Part shown: in pieces, positions 50,414 through 62,400 of the stretch
How the letters are laid out: each line of letters begins with the position of its first letter
Position numbering within the stretch: position 1 is the first letter of the stretch
Assembly (NCBI RefSeq): GCF_001544615.1
Contig: NZ_FCNV02000017.1
Span: 1-64,000 of the forward strand
DNA from: Caballeronia concitans
Lineage (GTDB): Bacteria; Pseudomonadota; Gammaproteobacteria; Burkholderiales; Burkholderiaceae
Length of the DNA: 64,000 nt
Direction of reading: 5' to 3'
Translations under genes and position numbers: made by a program
The notes under the pieces: generated by a model
Told to the model about the DNA's origin: nothing
Seen by the model: only the letters and a program-made list of their open reading frames with translations
Databases searched by the model: none

Positions 50414-51679
50414 ATGCATTTATCCGAGCTCAAGTCTCAGCACGTGTCTGCACTGATCGAGATGGCCAATGGCCTCGAGATCGAAAATGCGAACCGCCTG
50501 CGCAAGCAGGAATTGATGTTCGCGATTCTTAAAAAGCGCGCCAAGGCGGGCGACACGATTTTCGGCGACGGCACGCTCGAAGTGCTGCCGGACGGCTTCG
50601 GTTTCCTGCGCTCGCCCGAGACTTCGTATCTCGCGAGTACGGACGATATCTATATCAGCCCGTCGCAGATCCGCCGTTTCAATCTGCATACCGGCGACAC
50701 GATCGAAGGCGAAGTGCGTACGCCGAAAGACGGCGAGCGTTATTTCGCGCTCGTCAAGGTCGACAAAGTCAACGGGCAGCCGCCCGAGGCCTCGAAACAC
50801 AAGATCATGTTCGAGAACCTCACGCCGCTGCATCCGAACAAGCCGCTGCCGCTCGAACGCGAAATGCGCGGCGAAGAAAACGTCACGGGCCGCATCATCG
50901 ACATGATCGCGCCCATCGGCAAGGGTCAGCGCGGTTTGCTGGTCGCATCGCCGAAGTCGGGCAAGACGGTCATGCTGCAGCACATCGCGCATGCGGTGAA
51001 GGCGAATCATCCGGACGTCGTGCTGTTCGTGCTGCTCATCGACGAGCGCCCCGAAGAAGTCACGGAAATGCAGCGCTCGGTGAAGGGCGAAGTGATCGCC
51101 TCCACGTTCGACGAACCCGCCGCGCGTCACGTGCAGGTCGCCGAAATGGTGATCGAGAAGGCGAAGCGCCTCGTCGAAATGAAGCACGATGTCGTGATTC
51201 TGCTCGACTCCATCACGCGTCTCGCACGCGCGTACAACACGGTCGTGCCGGCATCGGGCAAGGTGCTGACGGGCGGTGTCGACGCCAACGCGCTGCAGCG
51301 TCCGAAGCGTTTCTTCGGCGCGGCGCGCAATATCGAGGAAGGCGGTTCGCTCACGATCATCGGCACCGCGCTGATCGAAACCGGCAGCCGCATGGACGAC
51401 GTGATCTACGAAGAGTTCAAGGGCACCGGCAACATGGAAGTGCACCTGGAACGCCGCCTCGCGGAAAAGCGCGTCTATCCGTCGATCAACCTGAACAAGT
51501 CGGGCACGCGCCGCGAAGAACTGCTCATCAAGCCGGATCTGCTGCAGAAGGTCTGGGTGCTGCGCAAGTTCATTCACGACATGGACGAAGTCGAAGCCAT
51601 GGAATTCCTGCTCGACAAGATCCGTCAGACGAAGAGCAATTCCGAGTTCTTCGACATGATGCGCCGCGGCGGAAGCTGA
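50414..51679 (+). CDS. rho: Transcription termination factor Rho
   Basis: 421 residues. N-terminal helix bundle, cold-shock-like RNA-binding domain ([16 protein letters not shown]), Walker [12 protein letters not shown], Walker [18 protein letters not shown] loops ([21 protein letters not shown]). Hexameric RNA helicase that ends transcription. ATG at 50414. Followed by a strong terminator. Confidence 0.98.
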   Translation: MHLSELKSQHVSALIEMANGLEIENANRLRKQELMFAILKKRAKAGDTIFGDGTLEVLPDGFGFLRSPETSYLASTDDIYISPSQIRRFNLHTGDTIEGEVRTPKDGERYFALVKVDKVNGQPPEASKHKIMFENLTPLHPNKPLPLEREMRGEENVTGRIIDMIAPIGKGQRGLLVASPKSGKTVMLQHIAHAVKANHPDVVLFVLLIDERPEEVTEMQRSVKGEVIASTFDEPAARHVQVAEMVIEKAKRLVEMKHDVVILLDSITRLARAYNTVVPASGKVLTGGVDANALQRPKRFFGAARNIEEGGSLTIIGTALIETGSRMDDVIYEEFKGTGNMEVHLERRLAEKRVYPSINLNKSGTRREELLIKPDLLQKVWVLRKFIHDMDEVEAMEFLLDKIRQTKSNSEFFDMMRRGGS

Positions 51680-51702
51680 TCCATCGCGCTGCGTCACGCA
51701 CA

Positions 51703-51736
51703 AAAGACCGCCTGCATCGTCAGGCGGTTTTTTTTG
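51703..51736 (+). terminator. Rho-independent terminator after rho
   Basis: ACCGCCTG-CATCGT-CAGGCGGT followed by T8. Confidence 0.93.
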
Positions 51737-51795
51737 GCTTTCGCGCGCAGAGTCCTTCGTACAATCCGGTTTATCTTCCCCGATCCGCCCGACCG

Positions 51796-52632
51796 ATGGC
51801 CAACCTCTTCACCCGCTGGTTCGGCGCGCAACGCCGCGAGCGCGCGCTGCGCAAGTACGCAATCGACGACACGCTCTGGCAGCGCACGCTCGACGCCTTT
51901 CCGTTCTATCGCCATCTGAGCGACGCCGATCGCCAGCGCCTGCGCGAGACGACGAGCCTTTTCATCGCGCAGAAGGAATTCTCCACCGCGCATGGGCTCG
52001 AGCTGACCGACGCGATGATCGTTTCCATCGCCGCGCAAGCGTGCCTGCCGGTGCTCAATCTCGACCTCGACTTATATAGCGGCTGGGTCGGCGTGATCGT
52101 GTATCCGGGCGAGTTCGTCATCAGGAAGACGGTGGAGGACGAAGCCGGCGTCGTCCATGAAATCGAGCACGATGCGAGCGGCGAAGCGTGGGAAGGCGGG
52201 CCGGTCGTGCTCTCGTGGGAAGACACGCAGATGGCCGATTCGTCCGACGCGTACAACGTCGTCATCCACGAATTCGCGCACAAGATCGACATGCTCAACG
52301 GCGAAGCGGACGGGCATCCGCCGCTCTTTCGCCGCTGGCACGCGCCGCTCGACAACGCCGCGTGGTCCGACGTGTTCGACAACGCCTACGACCACTTCTG
52401 CGCCCGCGTCGATGGCGTGCCGCAGCGGCGCTGGAGCCGCTTCGAGCGCGAATCGCTGATCGATCCTTATGCGGCGGATCATCCGTCGGAGTTTTTCGCG
52501 GTGTGCAGCGAGGCGCTCTTCGTCACGCCCGAGGCGTTCGAGGCCGAGTACCCGGAGCTGTATCGGCTGCTCGCGCGTTATTACCGGCAGGATCCGGCGG
52601 GCGTCGGCGCGCTGGCTGCGTCGTCGGCGTGA
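51796..52632 (+). CDS. mtfA: Zinc-dependent peptidase of the MtfA family
   Basis: 278 residues. Zinc motif HEFAH at residues 158-162 (VVIHEFAHKIDMLNGEAD) with a later Glu in HPSEFFAVCSEALF. In E. coli MtfA regulates glucose uptake by binding Mlc and has aminopeptidase activity. Here its partner is unknown. It has a typical N-terminus (MANLFTRWFGAQRRE). Confidence 0.9.
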   Translation: MANLFTRWFGAQRRERALRKYAIDDTLWQRTLDAFPFYRHLSDADRQRLRETTSLFIAQKEFSTAHGLELTDAMIVSIAAQACLPVLNLDLDLYSGWVGVIVYPGEFVIRKTVEDEAGVVHEIEHDASGEAWEGGPVVLSWEDTQMADSSDAYNVVIHEFAHKIDMLNGEADGHPPLFRRWHAPLDNAAWSDVFDNAYDHFCARVDGVPQRRWSRFERESLIDPYAADHPSEFFAVCSEALFVTPEAFEAEYPELYRLLARYYRQDPAGVGALAASSA

Positions 52633-52641
52633 CCGGAAAAG

Positions 52642-52669
52642 TGTCAACCGACTGATTTTCTGGCATAAT
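52642..52669 (+). promoter_or_regulatory. Promoter of rpmE2
   Basis: TGTCAA (-35, 52642-52647), 16-base spacer with extended TGG, CATAAT (-10, 52664-52669). This gives a leader of about 85 bases before rpmE2. Confidence 0.55.
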
Positions 52670-52760
52670 CGCCGTTTTTCGACCCCAGGCAAGTGACTCG
52701 CGAAGGCCACCGTAGAAAACGGTGCGGCGGGTTGGCTACCGCCAGATACCAGGAAAGACC

Positions 52761-53015
52761 ATGAAAGAAGGCATTCACCCGGATTACCGCGAAGTCCTGT
52801 TCGTCGACATGTCGAACGACTTCCGTTTCGTGACCCGCTCGACCATCCAGACGCGCGAAACCGCCGAATTCAACGGCAAGACCTACCCGCTCGCGAAGAT
52901 CGAAGTGTCGTCGGAATCGCACCCGTTCTACACCGGCCAGCAGAAGATCATGGACACGGCCGGCCGCGTCGAGAAGTTCAACAACAAGTTCGCACGCTTC
53001 TCCACCAAGAAGTAA
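52761..53015 (+). CDS. rpmE2: 50S ribosomal protein bL31, type B
   Basis: 84 residues ([20 protein letters not shown] ... [13 protein letters not shown]). It lacks the CxxC zinc ligands of type A L31, so it is the zinc-independent paralogue. AGGAAAG precedes the ATG. In other bacteria the type B form is used when zinc is scarce; no Zur-box-like palindrome was evident here. Confidence 0.96.
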   Translation: MKEGIHPDYREVLFVDMSNDFRFVTRSTIQTRETAEFNGKTYPLAKIEVSSESHPFYTGQQKIMDTAGRVEKFNNKFARFSTKK

Positions 53016-53036
53016 GTCGGGCTTCGAGTTTCAAAG

Positions 53037-53063
53037 AAAGGGCAGCTTCGGCTGCCCTTTTTT
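53037..53063 (+). terminator. Rho-independent terminator after rpmE2
   Basis: AAAGGGCAGC-TTCG-GCTGCCCTTTTTT, perfect stem with UUCG loop and U-run. Confidence 0.93.
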
Positions 53064-53223
53064 GTCGCTGCGCGTTATTCGATGAGCGCTGTAGCGCAAC
53101 GTTGCGCAATCGGCTCGCGTCGCGCGCGCTCCACCCCGACACGACTACAATGCCGGATGCTCCGGCCCCGCTGCACCGTCGTCGCACGTCCCAACGGCCC
53201 GTCCTTCCATCAAGCCTTCTCGC

Positions 53224-54987
53224 ATGCGATCTGTCGTTCGTCTGACCGCCTCCGCCACCAGCGCCCTGCCGCGCTGGCTGCTGCTCGCCATCTGCATCAC
53301 ATACGCATCGTTCGGCCTCTTCGGACGCGATCCCTGGAAGAACGAGGACGCGGCGGGCTTCGGCGTCATGTGGACGATGGCCAACGGCGACGCCCGCGAC
53401 TGGCTCCTGCCGAACCTGCTCGGCAAGGCAGCCACCGGCGACGGCCCGCTGATGTACTGGCTCGGCGCATCGTTTATTCGCGTGTTGAGTCCGTGGGTCG
53501 ATGCCAGCAACGCCTCGCGGGTCATCACCGGACTGCTCTTCTGTCTCACGTGCGCGTTCGTGTGGTACTCGGCCTATCTGCTCGGCCGGCGCGATGAGGC
53601 CCAGCCCTTCAAATACGCGTTCGGCGGCGAGCCGGAACCGCGCGATTACGGCCGCACGCTCGCCGATGGCGCGCTGCTCATCCTGCTCGCCTGCTTCGGC
53701 CTCGCCGAGCGCGGCCACGAAACCACGCCGCAGCTCGCGCAGTTCGCCGGCACCGCGATGCTCATCTACGGCCTCGTGCGCAGCCTCGACAAGCCTATAC
53801 ACGGCGCGCTCGTTTGGGGCGCGGCGATCGGCATCGTCGGGCTGTCGAGTTCGCCGGTGCTGGTGTTCGCGCTGCTGCTCTGCACGCTCGCGATGACGGT
53901 CATCGTGCGTCAGGTGCGCGCCGCGCCGCTGCTGATTTTCGGCTTGCCCGTCGCGGTCGTGCTAATCGCCGCCTGGGTGCTGCCGACGCTACATTTCTTC
54001 CCCGATGACGGCGAATGGTGGCTGCGTCAATGGTGGCGCAACAGCTTTCATACGTTCACGGGGCCGCCTTCGCTGGAATTCGGCTACGCGATAAAGAACC
54101 TGCCGCTTTTCACGTGGCCCGCGTGGCCGCTCGCGATCTGGGCGTTCGTGAGCTGGGGCGGCATGCGCCGCTCGCCGCACGTCGCGGTTCCGCTGTCGAT
54201 CATCGGGCCGCTGCTCGTGCTGGTCGTGCTTCAGGCGCACGAAACCAACCGGCTCTTCATGCTGCTCCTGCCGCCGCTCTCCGTGCTCGCGACCTTCGCG
54301 CTGCCGACGCTCAAGCGCGGCGCGATCAACGCAATCGACTGGTTCGCGATGCTGAGCTTCACGATCATCGGCTCGCTCGTCTGGCTCGTATGGACGGCCG
54401 GCATGATCGGCTTTCCCGCGCCGATGGCCCGCAATCTCGCGCGCCTCGCGCCCGGCTTCCATCCCGAATTCAAGCTGATCTCGTTTATCTGCGCGGTCGC
54501 GGTGACGGTCTGCTGGTTCATGCTGGCCCGCTGGCGTCTCACGCGTCATCCGAAGGTGCTGTGGCGCAGCGTCGTGCTGTCGAGCGCGGGCACCACGCTG
54601 ATGTGGGTGCTGCTCATGACCTTGTGGCTGCCGGTGGTCAACTACAGCCGGACGTATCGCGATGTCGCGGAGCAGATCGCCGCGCATCTGCCGCCCGACT
54701 ACAACTGCATTTCGCCCGCGCGGCTCGGCGATGCGCAAATCGCCACCTTCGCGTATTTCGGCGGCATGCAGTTTGCGTTCGACGAAGATTGCGACGTGAT
54801 CCTGCGTCAGGATCGCGCGGATTACGGCGATCCGTCGTCGATGTCGGCGTATCAATGGAAGCTCGTCTGGGAAGGCCGGCGCGTCGCCGACCGCGATGAG
54901 CGCTTCCGCCTCTACGTGCGCATCGAACGACCGGTTCCCCCGGCGAAAAAACCGCTGCGCCCGAGAAGTTTGCGCCGTCCGCAATAA
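53224..54987 (+). CDS. GT-C membrane glycosyltransferase (ArnT/PMT-like)
   Basis: 587 residues. N-terminal loop FGRDPWKNEDAAGFGVMW carries the acidic residues of the first periplasmic loop found in ArnT-type enzymes; 10-12 hydrophobic segments and a C-terminal periplasmic domain follow. Probably moves a sugar from a polyprenyl phosphate to an envelope target; donor and acceptor unknown. 5 bases before the MATE gene. Confidence 0.8.
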   Translation: MRSVVRLTASATSALPRWLLLAICITYASFGLFGRDPWKNEDAAGFGVMWTMANGDARDWLLPNLLGKAATGDGPLMYWLGASFIRVLSPWVDASNASRVITGLLFCLTCAFVWYSAYLLGRRDEAQPFKYAFGGEPEPRDYGRTLADGALLILLACFGLAERGHETTPQLAQFAGTAMLIYGLVRSLDKPIHGALVWGAAIGIVGLSSSPVLVFALLLCTLAMTVIVRQVRAAPLLIFGLPVAVVLIAAWVLPTLHFFPDDGEWWLRQWWRNSFHTFTGPPSLEFGYAIKNLPLFTWPAWPLAIWAFVSWGGMRRSPHVAVPLSIIGPLLVLVVLQAHETNRLFMLLLPPLSVLATFALPTLKRGAINAIDWFAMLSFTIIGSLVWLVWTAGMIGFPAPMARNLARLAPGFHPEFKLISFICAVAVTVCWFMLARWRLTRHPKVLWRSVVLSSAGTTLMWVLLMTLWLPVVNYSRTYRDVAEQIAAHLPPDYNCISPARLGDAQIATFAYFGGMQFAFDEDCDVILRQDRADYGDPSSMSAYQWKLVWEGRRVADRDERFRLYVRIERPVPPAKKPLRPRSLRRPQ

Positions 54988-54992
54988 AGGAC

Positions 54993-56384
54993 ATGACCAC
55001 GATATCTCCTCTTCACAGCGGCACGACCGGCATGTGGAGCGACGTGCGCAGAATCGCGTCGCTCGCATGGCCGGTGCTGATCGGCCAGCTCGCGGTAATC
55101 GCGTTCGGCGTGATCGATACCGCGATGGTCGGCCGCTTCTCCGCCACCGATCTCGCCGCGCTCGGCTTGGGCTCGTCGGTGTACATCTCCGTGTACATCG
55201 GATTGACGGGCATTCTCGTCGCGCTGCAGCCGATCGCCGGGCAGCTCTTCGGCGCGGGCCGCGAAAGCGAGATCGGCGAAGAGACGCGCCAGGCGTTGTG
55301 GCTCGCCGCGGCGCTGACCGTCATCGGCTTCGCGCTGCTCTATTTTCCCGAACCGCTGCTGAGTCTCGCGAAGGCGCCGCCCGCGCTGCACGACCGCACG
55401 GTCGACTATCTGCGCATTCTGTCGTTCGGGCTGCCGGCGAGCCTCGTGTTCCGCGTCTATAGCTCGCTGACGAACGCGGTAGGCAAGCCGCGCCTCGTGA
55501 TGTTCCTGCAGGTCGGCAGCCTGATGCTCAAGTTCCCGCTCAACAGCTGGTTCATCTTCGGCGGCTTCGGCGTGCCGGCGCTCGGCGGGCCGGGCTGTGC
55601 GCTCGCGAGCACGCTGATCAACTGGGCGCTCGCCGTCGTCGGCATGGCGGTGCTCGTCAAGTTCGAATTCTTTCGCCCGTTCGGCATCTTCGCGCGCTTC
55701 ACGTGGCCCGCGTTCAGGCGGCAAGTCGCGCTCTTGCGGCTCGGCATTCCGATGGGCCTCTCTTATCTGATCGAAGTGACGTCGTACACGTTCATGGCGC
55801 TCTTCATCTCGCGCTTCGGCACGACGACGCTCGCGGGCCATCAGATCGCGGGCAATCTCGGCGCGGTGCTCTACATGACGCCGCTTTCCATCGGCATTGC
55901 ATCGTCGACGCTGGTGTCTCAAGCGCTCGGCGCACGGCGTTTCGACGACGCCGCGTCGATCTCGCGCCACGGCATCGGCATGGCGTGCGTGCTGGCCTTC
56001 GTCTACGGCGTGGTGCTGCTGGCCGCGCGTCCGCACGTGATCGCCGCCTACACGCCCGATCCGAACGTCATCGCCGCCGCGATGCCGCTCGTGCTCATCA
56101 TCTTCTTCTATCACCTCTGCGACGCGCTGCAGATCACCACCGCGTTCATCCTGCGCGCGTACAAGGTGACCATCGTGCCGACCGCCATCTATGCGGTCGC
56201 GCTGTGGGGCATCGGGCTCGGCGGCGGCTACCTGCTCGGCTTTGATGTCGGCGGCGCGGTTCCGGCGTCGCTGCAGGGCGCGCGCGGCTTCTGGATCGCC
56301 AATTCGCTGAGTCTCGGCGTCGCGGGCGTCGGCCTCTTGCTCTACTGGCGGCGCGTGAGCGCGCGGCATCTCGGCACGACCTGA
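54993..56384 (+). CDS. MATE family efflux transporter
   Basis: 463 residues, about 12 membrane segments in two similar halves (IASLAWPVLIGQLAVIAFGV; LLRLGIPMGLSYLIEVTSYT). NorM-like Na+/H+-coupled exporter of cationic drugs. Starts 5 bases after the glycosyltransferase stop with AAAGGA close to the ATG, so probably co-transcribed. Confidence 0.92.
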   Translation: MTTISPLHSGTTGMWSDVRRIASLAWPVLIGQLAVIAFGVIDTAMVGRFSATDLAALGLGSSVYISVYIGLTGILVALQPIAGQLFGAGRESEIGEETRQALWLAAALTVIGFALLYFPEPLLSLAKAPPALHDRTVDYLRILSFGLPASLVFRVYSSLTNAVGKPRLVMFLQVGSLMLKFPLNSWFIFGGFGVPALGGPGCALASTLINWALAVVGMAVLVKFEFFRPFGIFARFTWPAFRRQVALLRLGIPMGLSYLIEVTSYTFMALFISRFGTTTLAGHQIAGNLGAVLYMTPLSIGIASSTLVSQALGARRFDDAASISRHGIGMACVLAFVYGVVLLAARPHVIAAYTPDPNVIAAAMPLVLIIFFYHLCDALQITTAFILRAYKVTIVPTAIYAVALWGIGLGGGYLLGFDVGGAVPASLQGARGFWIANSLSLGVAGVGLLLYWRRVSARHLGTT

Positions 56385-56491
56385 CCGCGCGAGGCGAATT
56401 CGTCGAAAAGCGTCGATACGCCGACAATCCGCAGAAAGGATGCCGTAGGCCTCCAGTAAAATCGCGCGTCGGGGAAAACCGGAGCGTGTGG

Positions 56492-59400
56492 ATGAGCCGC
56501 GTCGTCAACAAACAAAAATGGATTCTGGCCGCAACCACCGTACTCGCCGCGCTGGCGTCCAGCGTCGCGATTCATCGGGCCGATGCCGCGCGCGCCGTGA
56601 GCGTGTCGCCGCAAGGCAAGGTCGCGCAAGTGAGGCAGGTCGTCGTCAAGTTCGACGAAGCGATGACCCCGCTCGGCAACCCGAACGCCGCCGCACCGGC
56701 CAAGCTCGCGTGTGACGGCGCGCCGGCTGCGGCCACGGCGGGCAGCGCGCGCTGGATCGACCAGAAAACCTGGGCTTTCGACTTCAACGCCGACCTGCCG
56801 CCCGGCGTGCGCTGCGCGGTCGATCTCAACGCCGGCATCAAATCCGTCGATGGCAACGCGCTCGCGGGTCCGAGTCACTTCACGTTCCAGACCGGCGGGC
56901 CGTTCGTCACGCGCATCGAGCCGAGTTATGGCGATATTGAGGAAGATCAGGTTTTCGTGCTGCGCCTGAACGGTCCGGCGACGCAAACCTCGGTGCTCGA
57001 TCACGTCTGGTGCGAATCGAGCGCGCTCGGCAACCGCATTCCCGTGCGCATGACCGACACCGCGACGCGCAACGCGCTCATCGAACACTTTCATTATGAA
57101 AAGGAAACCGACCGCGTGCTCACGCTCGCGTGCGGGCAAACGTTGCCGTCCGCGACCAAGATGCAACTCGTCTTCAGCCAGGGCGTGACGGGGCCGAGCG
57201 GCATGCCGAACGACGTCGAGAAGCGCTTCGATTACGCAGTGCGCGAGCCGTTCAAGGCGGGCTTCACGTGCGAGCGCGAAAACGCGAAGGCGCCCTGCAC
57301 GCCGCTGCGCCCTTTGCGCCTCACATTCACCGCGCCGATCAGTCGCGCCGATGCCGAGAAGTTCGTCTTGCGCGGTCCCAAAGGCACGGTCGCGCCGCAC
57401 TTCGATGCCGACAACAAGGATGCCGAAATAAGCGCTATCGAGTTCGCCGCGCCGCTGCCGGAGCGCGCGAGCCTGACGATCGAAGCGCCGTCGAATCTGA
57501 AAGACGTGAGCGGCCGCGCGCTCGCCAACGCCGATCTCTTCCCGCTCGCGACGACCACCGCGCCCATGCCGCCGCTCGCGAAGTTCTCGTCGGGCACCTT
57601 CGGAATCATCGAACGCTTCGCGGAGCCGAACATGCCCGCGATGCTGCCCGTCACGCTGCGTCATGTCGAAGCGGACCTGCTCGTGCGTGGGCTCAATGCG
57701 GGAACGTCGACGATCACGCGCCTCAAGCTCGACGCCGATGCCGACATCCGCCGATGGATGCGGACCGTCGAATCGTTCGACGGCATCGCGATGTCGCGCT
57801 CGGTCGTCGAATCGCGCATGCCCGAGGCGCTGCATAACGGCATCCCGCCGGCCATCGTACGCAACGAGGACGGCTCGGTCGGCAACAATCCGACGATCGA
57901 CATCCGCTCGCTCTCGCTTCTGCCGAAGCGCGCGGGCGTGCAAACGCTGACGCTGCCCGCCGACGATCCCAAAGCGCTGCGGCCGTTCGAAGTGGTCGGC
58001 ATTCCGTTCGACAAGCCGGGCTTCTATGTGGTCGAGCTGGCCTCGCCGGCGCTGGGCGCGTCGCTGATGGGCAAGCGCCAGGCGATGTACGTGCGCACGT
58101 CGGTGCTCGTCACGAATCTCGGCGTGCATTTCAAACAAGGGCGCGAAAACAGCCTCGTCTGGGTGACGACGCTCGACAAGGGCAAGCCGGTGCCGAACGC
58201 GCAGGTGCGCGTGACCGATTGCAACGGCAAGCAGCTCGCCACCGGCATGACCGATGCGCAAGGGATCGCGAAGATCGACAAGGCGCTCGTGGAGTCGCAC
58301 GACTGCGGCGAAGACAGCCTCGCGTATGGCGGCTTTTTCGTGTCGGCACGCGTGAACGATCCTGTGTCCGGTCCCGACATGGCCTTCGTGCAATCGGACT
58401 GGAATCGCGGCATCGAATCGTGGCGCTTCGACGTGCCGACGGACATGAGCCCCATGCGCACGACGCGCGCGCACACCATTTTCGACCGCACGCTGCTGCG
58501 CGCGGGCGAAACCGTATCGATGAAGCATCTGCTGCGCGTGGAGACGCTCGGCGGCTTTGCGTTCGCGAAGCGCTATCCGACGCGCGTGACCATCCGCCAT
58601 ATCGGCAGCGGCCAGACGTGGCATCTGCCGCTCACGTGGGCCGCCGACCATAGCGCCGATTCGACGTTCACCGTGCCCGCGGCGGCGAAGCTCGGCGAAT
58701 ACAGCGTGTCGCTCGACGACGGCGCGGCCAGTGCCACTAGCAATGACGACGACAACGACCGCGCGGTGAGCGAATCGTATGAAACGGGCAGCTTCCGCGT
58801 CGAGGAATTCCGGCTGCCGGTGTTCGAAGGCTCCATTTCAGCCGGCGACAGCAAATCGCCCGGACTCGTCGCGGCGCGCGAAGCGCCCGTCTCGGTGCGG
58901 CTCGAATACGTTCAGGGCGGCGCGGCATCGAATGTTCCGGTGCAGGTGTCCGCGCTCGTGCGCGATACCGCCCCGCCCTTCGCTTCGCAATTCGAATCGT
59001 TCAGCTTCGCGCCGTATCGCAAGCCCGCGAACGACGGCGCGAGCGCGCCCGCCGAGGATCAGGACGGCGACGGCAGCGACGATCAGCAGCAAGGCGATTC
59101 CACGACCAAGCTCGTCGCCGACAAGGTGCGCATGACGCTCGATCGCGACGGCGCCGGCAAGCTCAAGGTCGCGCCGCTGCCCGCCGTCGACTCGCCGAAA
59201 CGCCTCGCGCTCGAAGCCAGCTTCGCCGATCCCAACGGCGAGATTCAGACGATCAGCGGCGCAGCGACGCTTTGGCCCGCCGAGGTCGCCGTCGGCGTGA
59301 AGGCGGGACATTGGGTATCCGTCGGCGATACGGTTCCGGTTCAGGCGCTCGCGCTCGATCTGCAAGGCAAGCCGCGCGCGGGCGTGTCGATCGAAATCAG

Positions 59401-62400
59401 GGGCATTGCGCGCGTGATGTCGAGTTCGCGCAAACGCATGGTCGGCGGTTTCTACGCCTACGACAATCACAGCGAAACCAGCAATCTCGGCACGCTTTGC
59501 AGCGGCAAGAGCGACGACCACGGCCTCGTCACCTGCGACGCGAAGCTGAAGCAGGCGGGCAACGTCGATCTGATCGCGGTCGCGAAAGACGGCGACGGCC
59601 GCGAAGCCAACGCGAGCACGTCGGTCTGGGTCACGCGCGAGGACGAACTCTGGTTCGGCGGCGAAAACACCGACCGCATCGACGTGCTGCCGGAAAAGAC
59701 CAGCTACGAGCCGGGCGAAACCGCGCGCTTTCAGGTCCGCATGCCGTTCCGCGCGGCGACGGGGCTCGTCGCGGTAGAACGCGAAGGCGTGATCGAAACG
59801 CGCGTCGTCGAACTGAACGGCAAGGATCCGACGATCGACCTGAAAGTGCAGGACGCGTGGGGGCCGAACGTGTACGTGTCGGTGCTCGCGCTGCGTGGAC
59901 GCGTGCGCGAAGTGCCGTGGTACTCGTTCTTTACGTGGGGCTGGAAGGCGCCGGTCGAATGGGCGCGCGCGTTCTGGTACGAAGGACGCCAGTATCAGGC
60001 GCCGACGCCGCTCGTCGATCTGTCGAAGCCCGCGTTCCGCTACGGACTCGCGTCGATCAAGGTCGGCACGGCGTCGCACAAGCTCGCGGTCAGCGTGACG
60101 CCGGACGCGAAGTCGTATTCCGTGCGCGCGAAGGCGCATGTGAAGGTCAAGGTCGCGTTGCCCGACGGCAAGCCTGCGCCGGTCGACACGCAGATCGCCG
60201 TCGCTGCCGTCGATGAAGCCTTGCTCGAACTGATGCCGAACCGAAGCTGGGACGTGCTCGACGCGATGTTGCAGCAGCGCGCGTACGGCGTCGAAACGGC
60301 GACCGCGCAGATGGAAATCGTCGGGCGGCGTCACTTCGGGCGCAAGGCGGTGCCTGCGGGCGGCGGCGGCGGGCATGGCGCGACGCGCGAGCTATTCGAT
60401 ACCCTGCTCCTCTGGAATCCGCGCGTGACGCTGGATGCAAACGGCGAGGCATCCGTCGATGTGCCGCTCAACGACGCGCTCACTCGCTTTCGCATCGTCG
60501 CGATCGCGACAGTCGGCGCGGGACGCTTCGGCACGGGCAGCGCGTCGATTCAGAGCACGCAGGATTTGCAACTGATTTCGGGATTGCCGCCGCTCGTGCG
60601 CGTCGGCGATGCGTTCCGCGCGCAATTCACGCTGCGCAACGGTACGGACCGCACGATGCGCGTCGTCGTCACGCCGCACGCGGGCGCGCTCGCGCTCGAC
60701 GCGCGGACGGTCGAACTCGCGGCGGGATCGTCGAAAGAAGTGGTCTGGGACGTGGCCACGCCCGACGTGCTCGGCGCAAACGATTCCGCTGCGCTCGCGT
60801 GGGACGTGAGCGCCGTCGAACAGGGAACCGGCAAGGCGAGCGACGCCGTGAACCTCACGCAGCGCGTCGTCGCGGCGATTCCGGTCACGGTGCAACAGGC
60901 GACCATCGCACAGGTCGACGGCACGCTCTCGCTGCCCGTCGCGCCGCCCGCCGATGCGACCCGCTCGGCGAACGGCATCGTGCGCGGGGGCGTCGCGGTA
61001 TCGCTGCAGCCGAAGCTCGCGGACGGCCTGCCCGGCGTGCGCCGCTGGTTCGAGCGCTATCCGTACAACTGCCTTGAGCAGCAGACATCGCGCGCGCTCG
61101 GTCTGATGGATGCCGTCCAATGGCAAGCCGTGCTCACGCGCATGCCCGCATATCTCGACCGCGACGGCCTCGCGAACTACTTCCCGCCGCCCGACGACGC
61201 GCGCCCGACCGGCAGCCCGGCGCTGAGTGCGTACCTGCTCGCCGTCTCGGATGAAGCCGGCAAGCTGGATCGCCGCTTCGCGCTGCCCGCCGATCTGCGC
61301 GACCGCCTCGCGGCGGGCCTCGCGAATTTCGTCGATGGCAAGATCGAACGCAAGTTCTGGGCGCCGCGCAACGACCTCGACTTCGAGAAGCTCGCGGCCA
61401 TCGAAGCGCTCTCGCGCTACGGTCTCGCGCAGCCGCGCATGCTGGGGTCGATCACGGTCGCGCCGAATCAGTGGCCGACGTCGGCGGTGCTCGATTACTA
61501 CGCGATCCTCTCGCGCGTCGACGGCATTCCGAATCGCGAAGAGAAGCGCGCGCAGGCCGAGCAGATCATTCGCGCGCGGCTCACGTATCAGGGCACGCGC
61601 CTGAGCTTCTCGACCGAGCGCGACGACGATCTGTGGTGGCTCATGACGAGCGTCGAAACGAACGCCGCGCGCACCGCCCTTCTTTTCGCGGACGCGCCCG
61701 GCTGGAAGGACGAGATGCCGCGTCTGGTCGCCGGTCTGCTCGCGATGCAGCAGCACGGCGCATGGCAGACGACCACGGCCAATCTGTGGGGATCGCTGGC
61801 GGTCGGCCGCTTCTCGCGTCTCTTCGAAAGCACGCCGGTCACCGGCAGCACGGCGATCGCGCTCGGCTCGGCGGCGCAGCGCGTGAACTGGGACGCAGCC
61901 GCGCCCGCCGCGATGGCTTCGGCTACGTCGGCCACGTCGCCCACGTCGGCTACGCCGATCACGAAGACCGCGAACACGCGCAGCACGATGCTGCCGTGGT
62001 CGACCGGCTCGCTCACGCTGACGCAAGACGGCACCGGCAAGCCGTGGGCAACGATCGAAAGTCTCGCGGCGGTCGCGCTAAAGGCGCCGTTCGCGGCCGG
62101 CTATCGCATAACGAAGACGGTCACGCCCGTCGAACCTGCGGTCAAGGGCGAACTGTCGCGTGGCGATATCGTGCGCGTGCATCTCGACATCGACGCGCAG
62201 AGCGACATGACCTGGGTCGTCGTCAACGATCCGATTCCCGCTGGCGCGACGATTCTCGGCTCGGGTCTCGGCCGCGATTCGGAAGCGGCGACGCAGGGCG
62301 AAAAGCAGGACAGCGGCGCGTGGCCGGCGTTCGTCGAGCGCAGCTTCGACGGCTATCGCGCGTATTACGACTATCTGGCAAAGGGAAAGCTGCAGGTCGA

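Noticed and set aside
56342-58651. 769-codon open frame antisense to the alpha-2-macroglobulin gene
   Set aside because: Arg/His/Ala-rich translation typical of the antisense frame of GC-rich genes; the sense frame has clear domains and the thioester motif.
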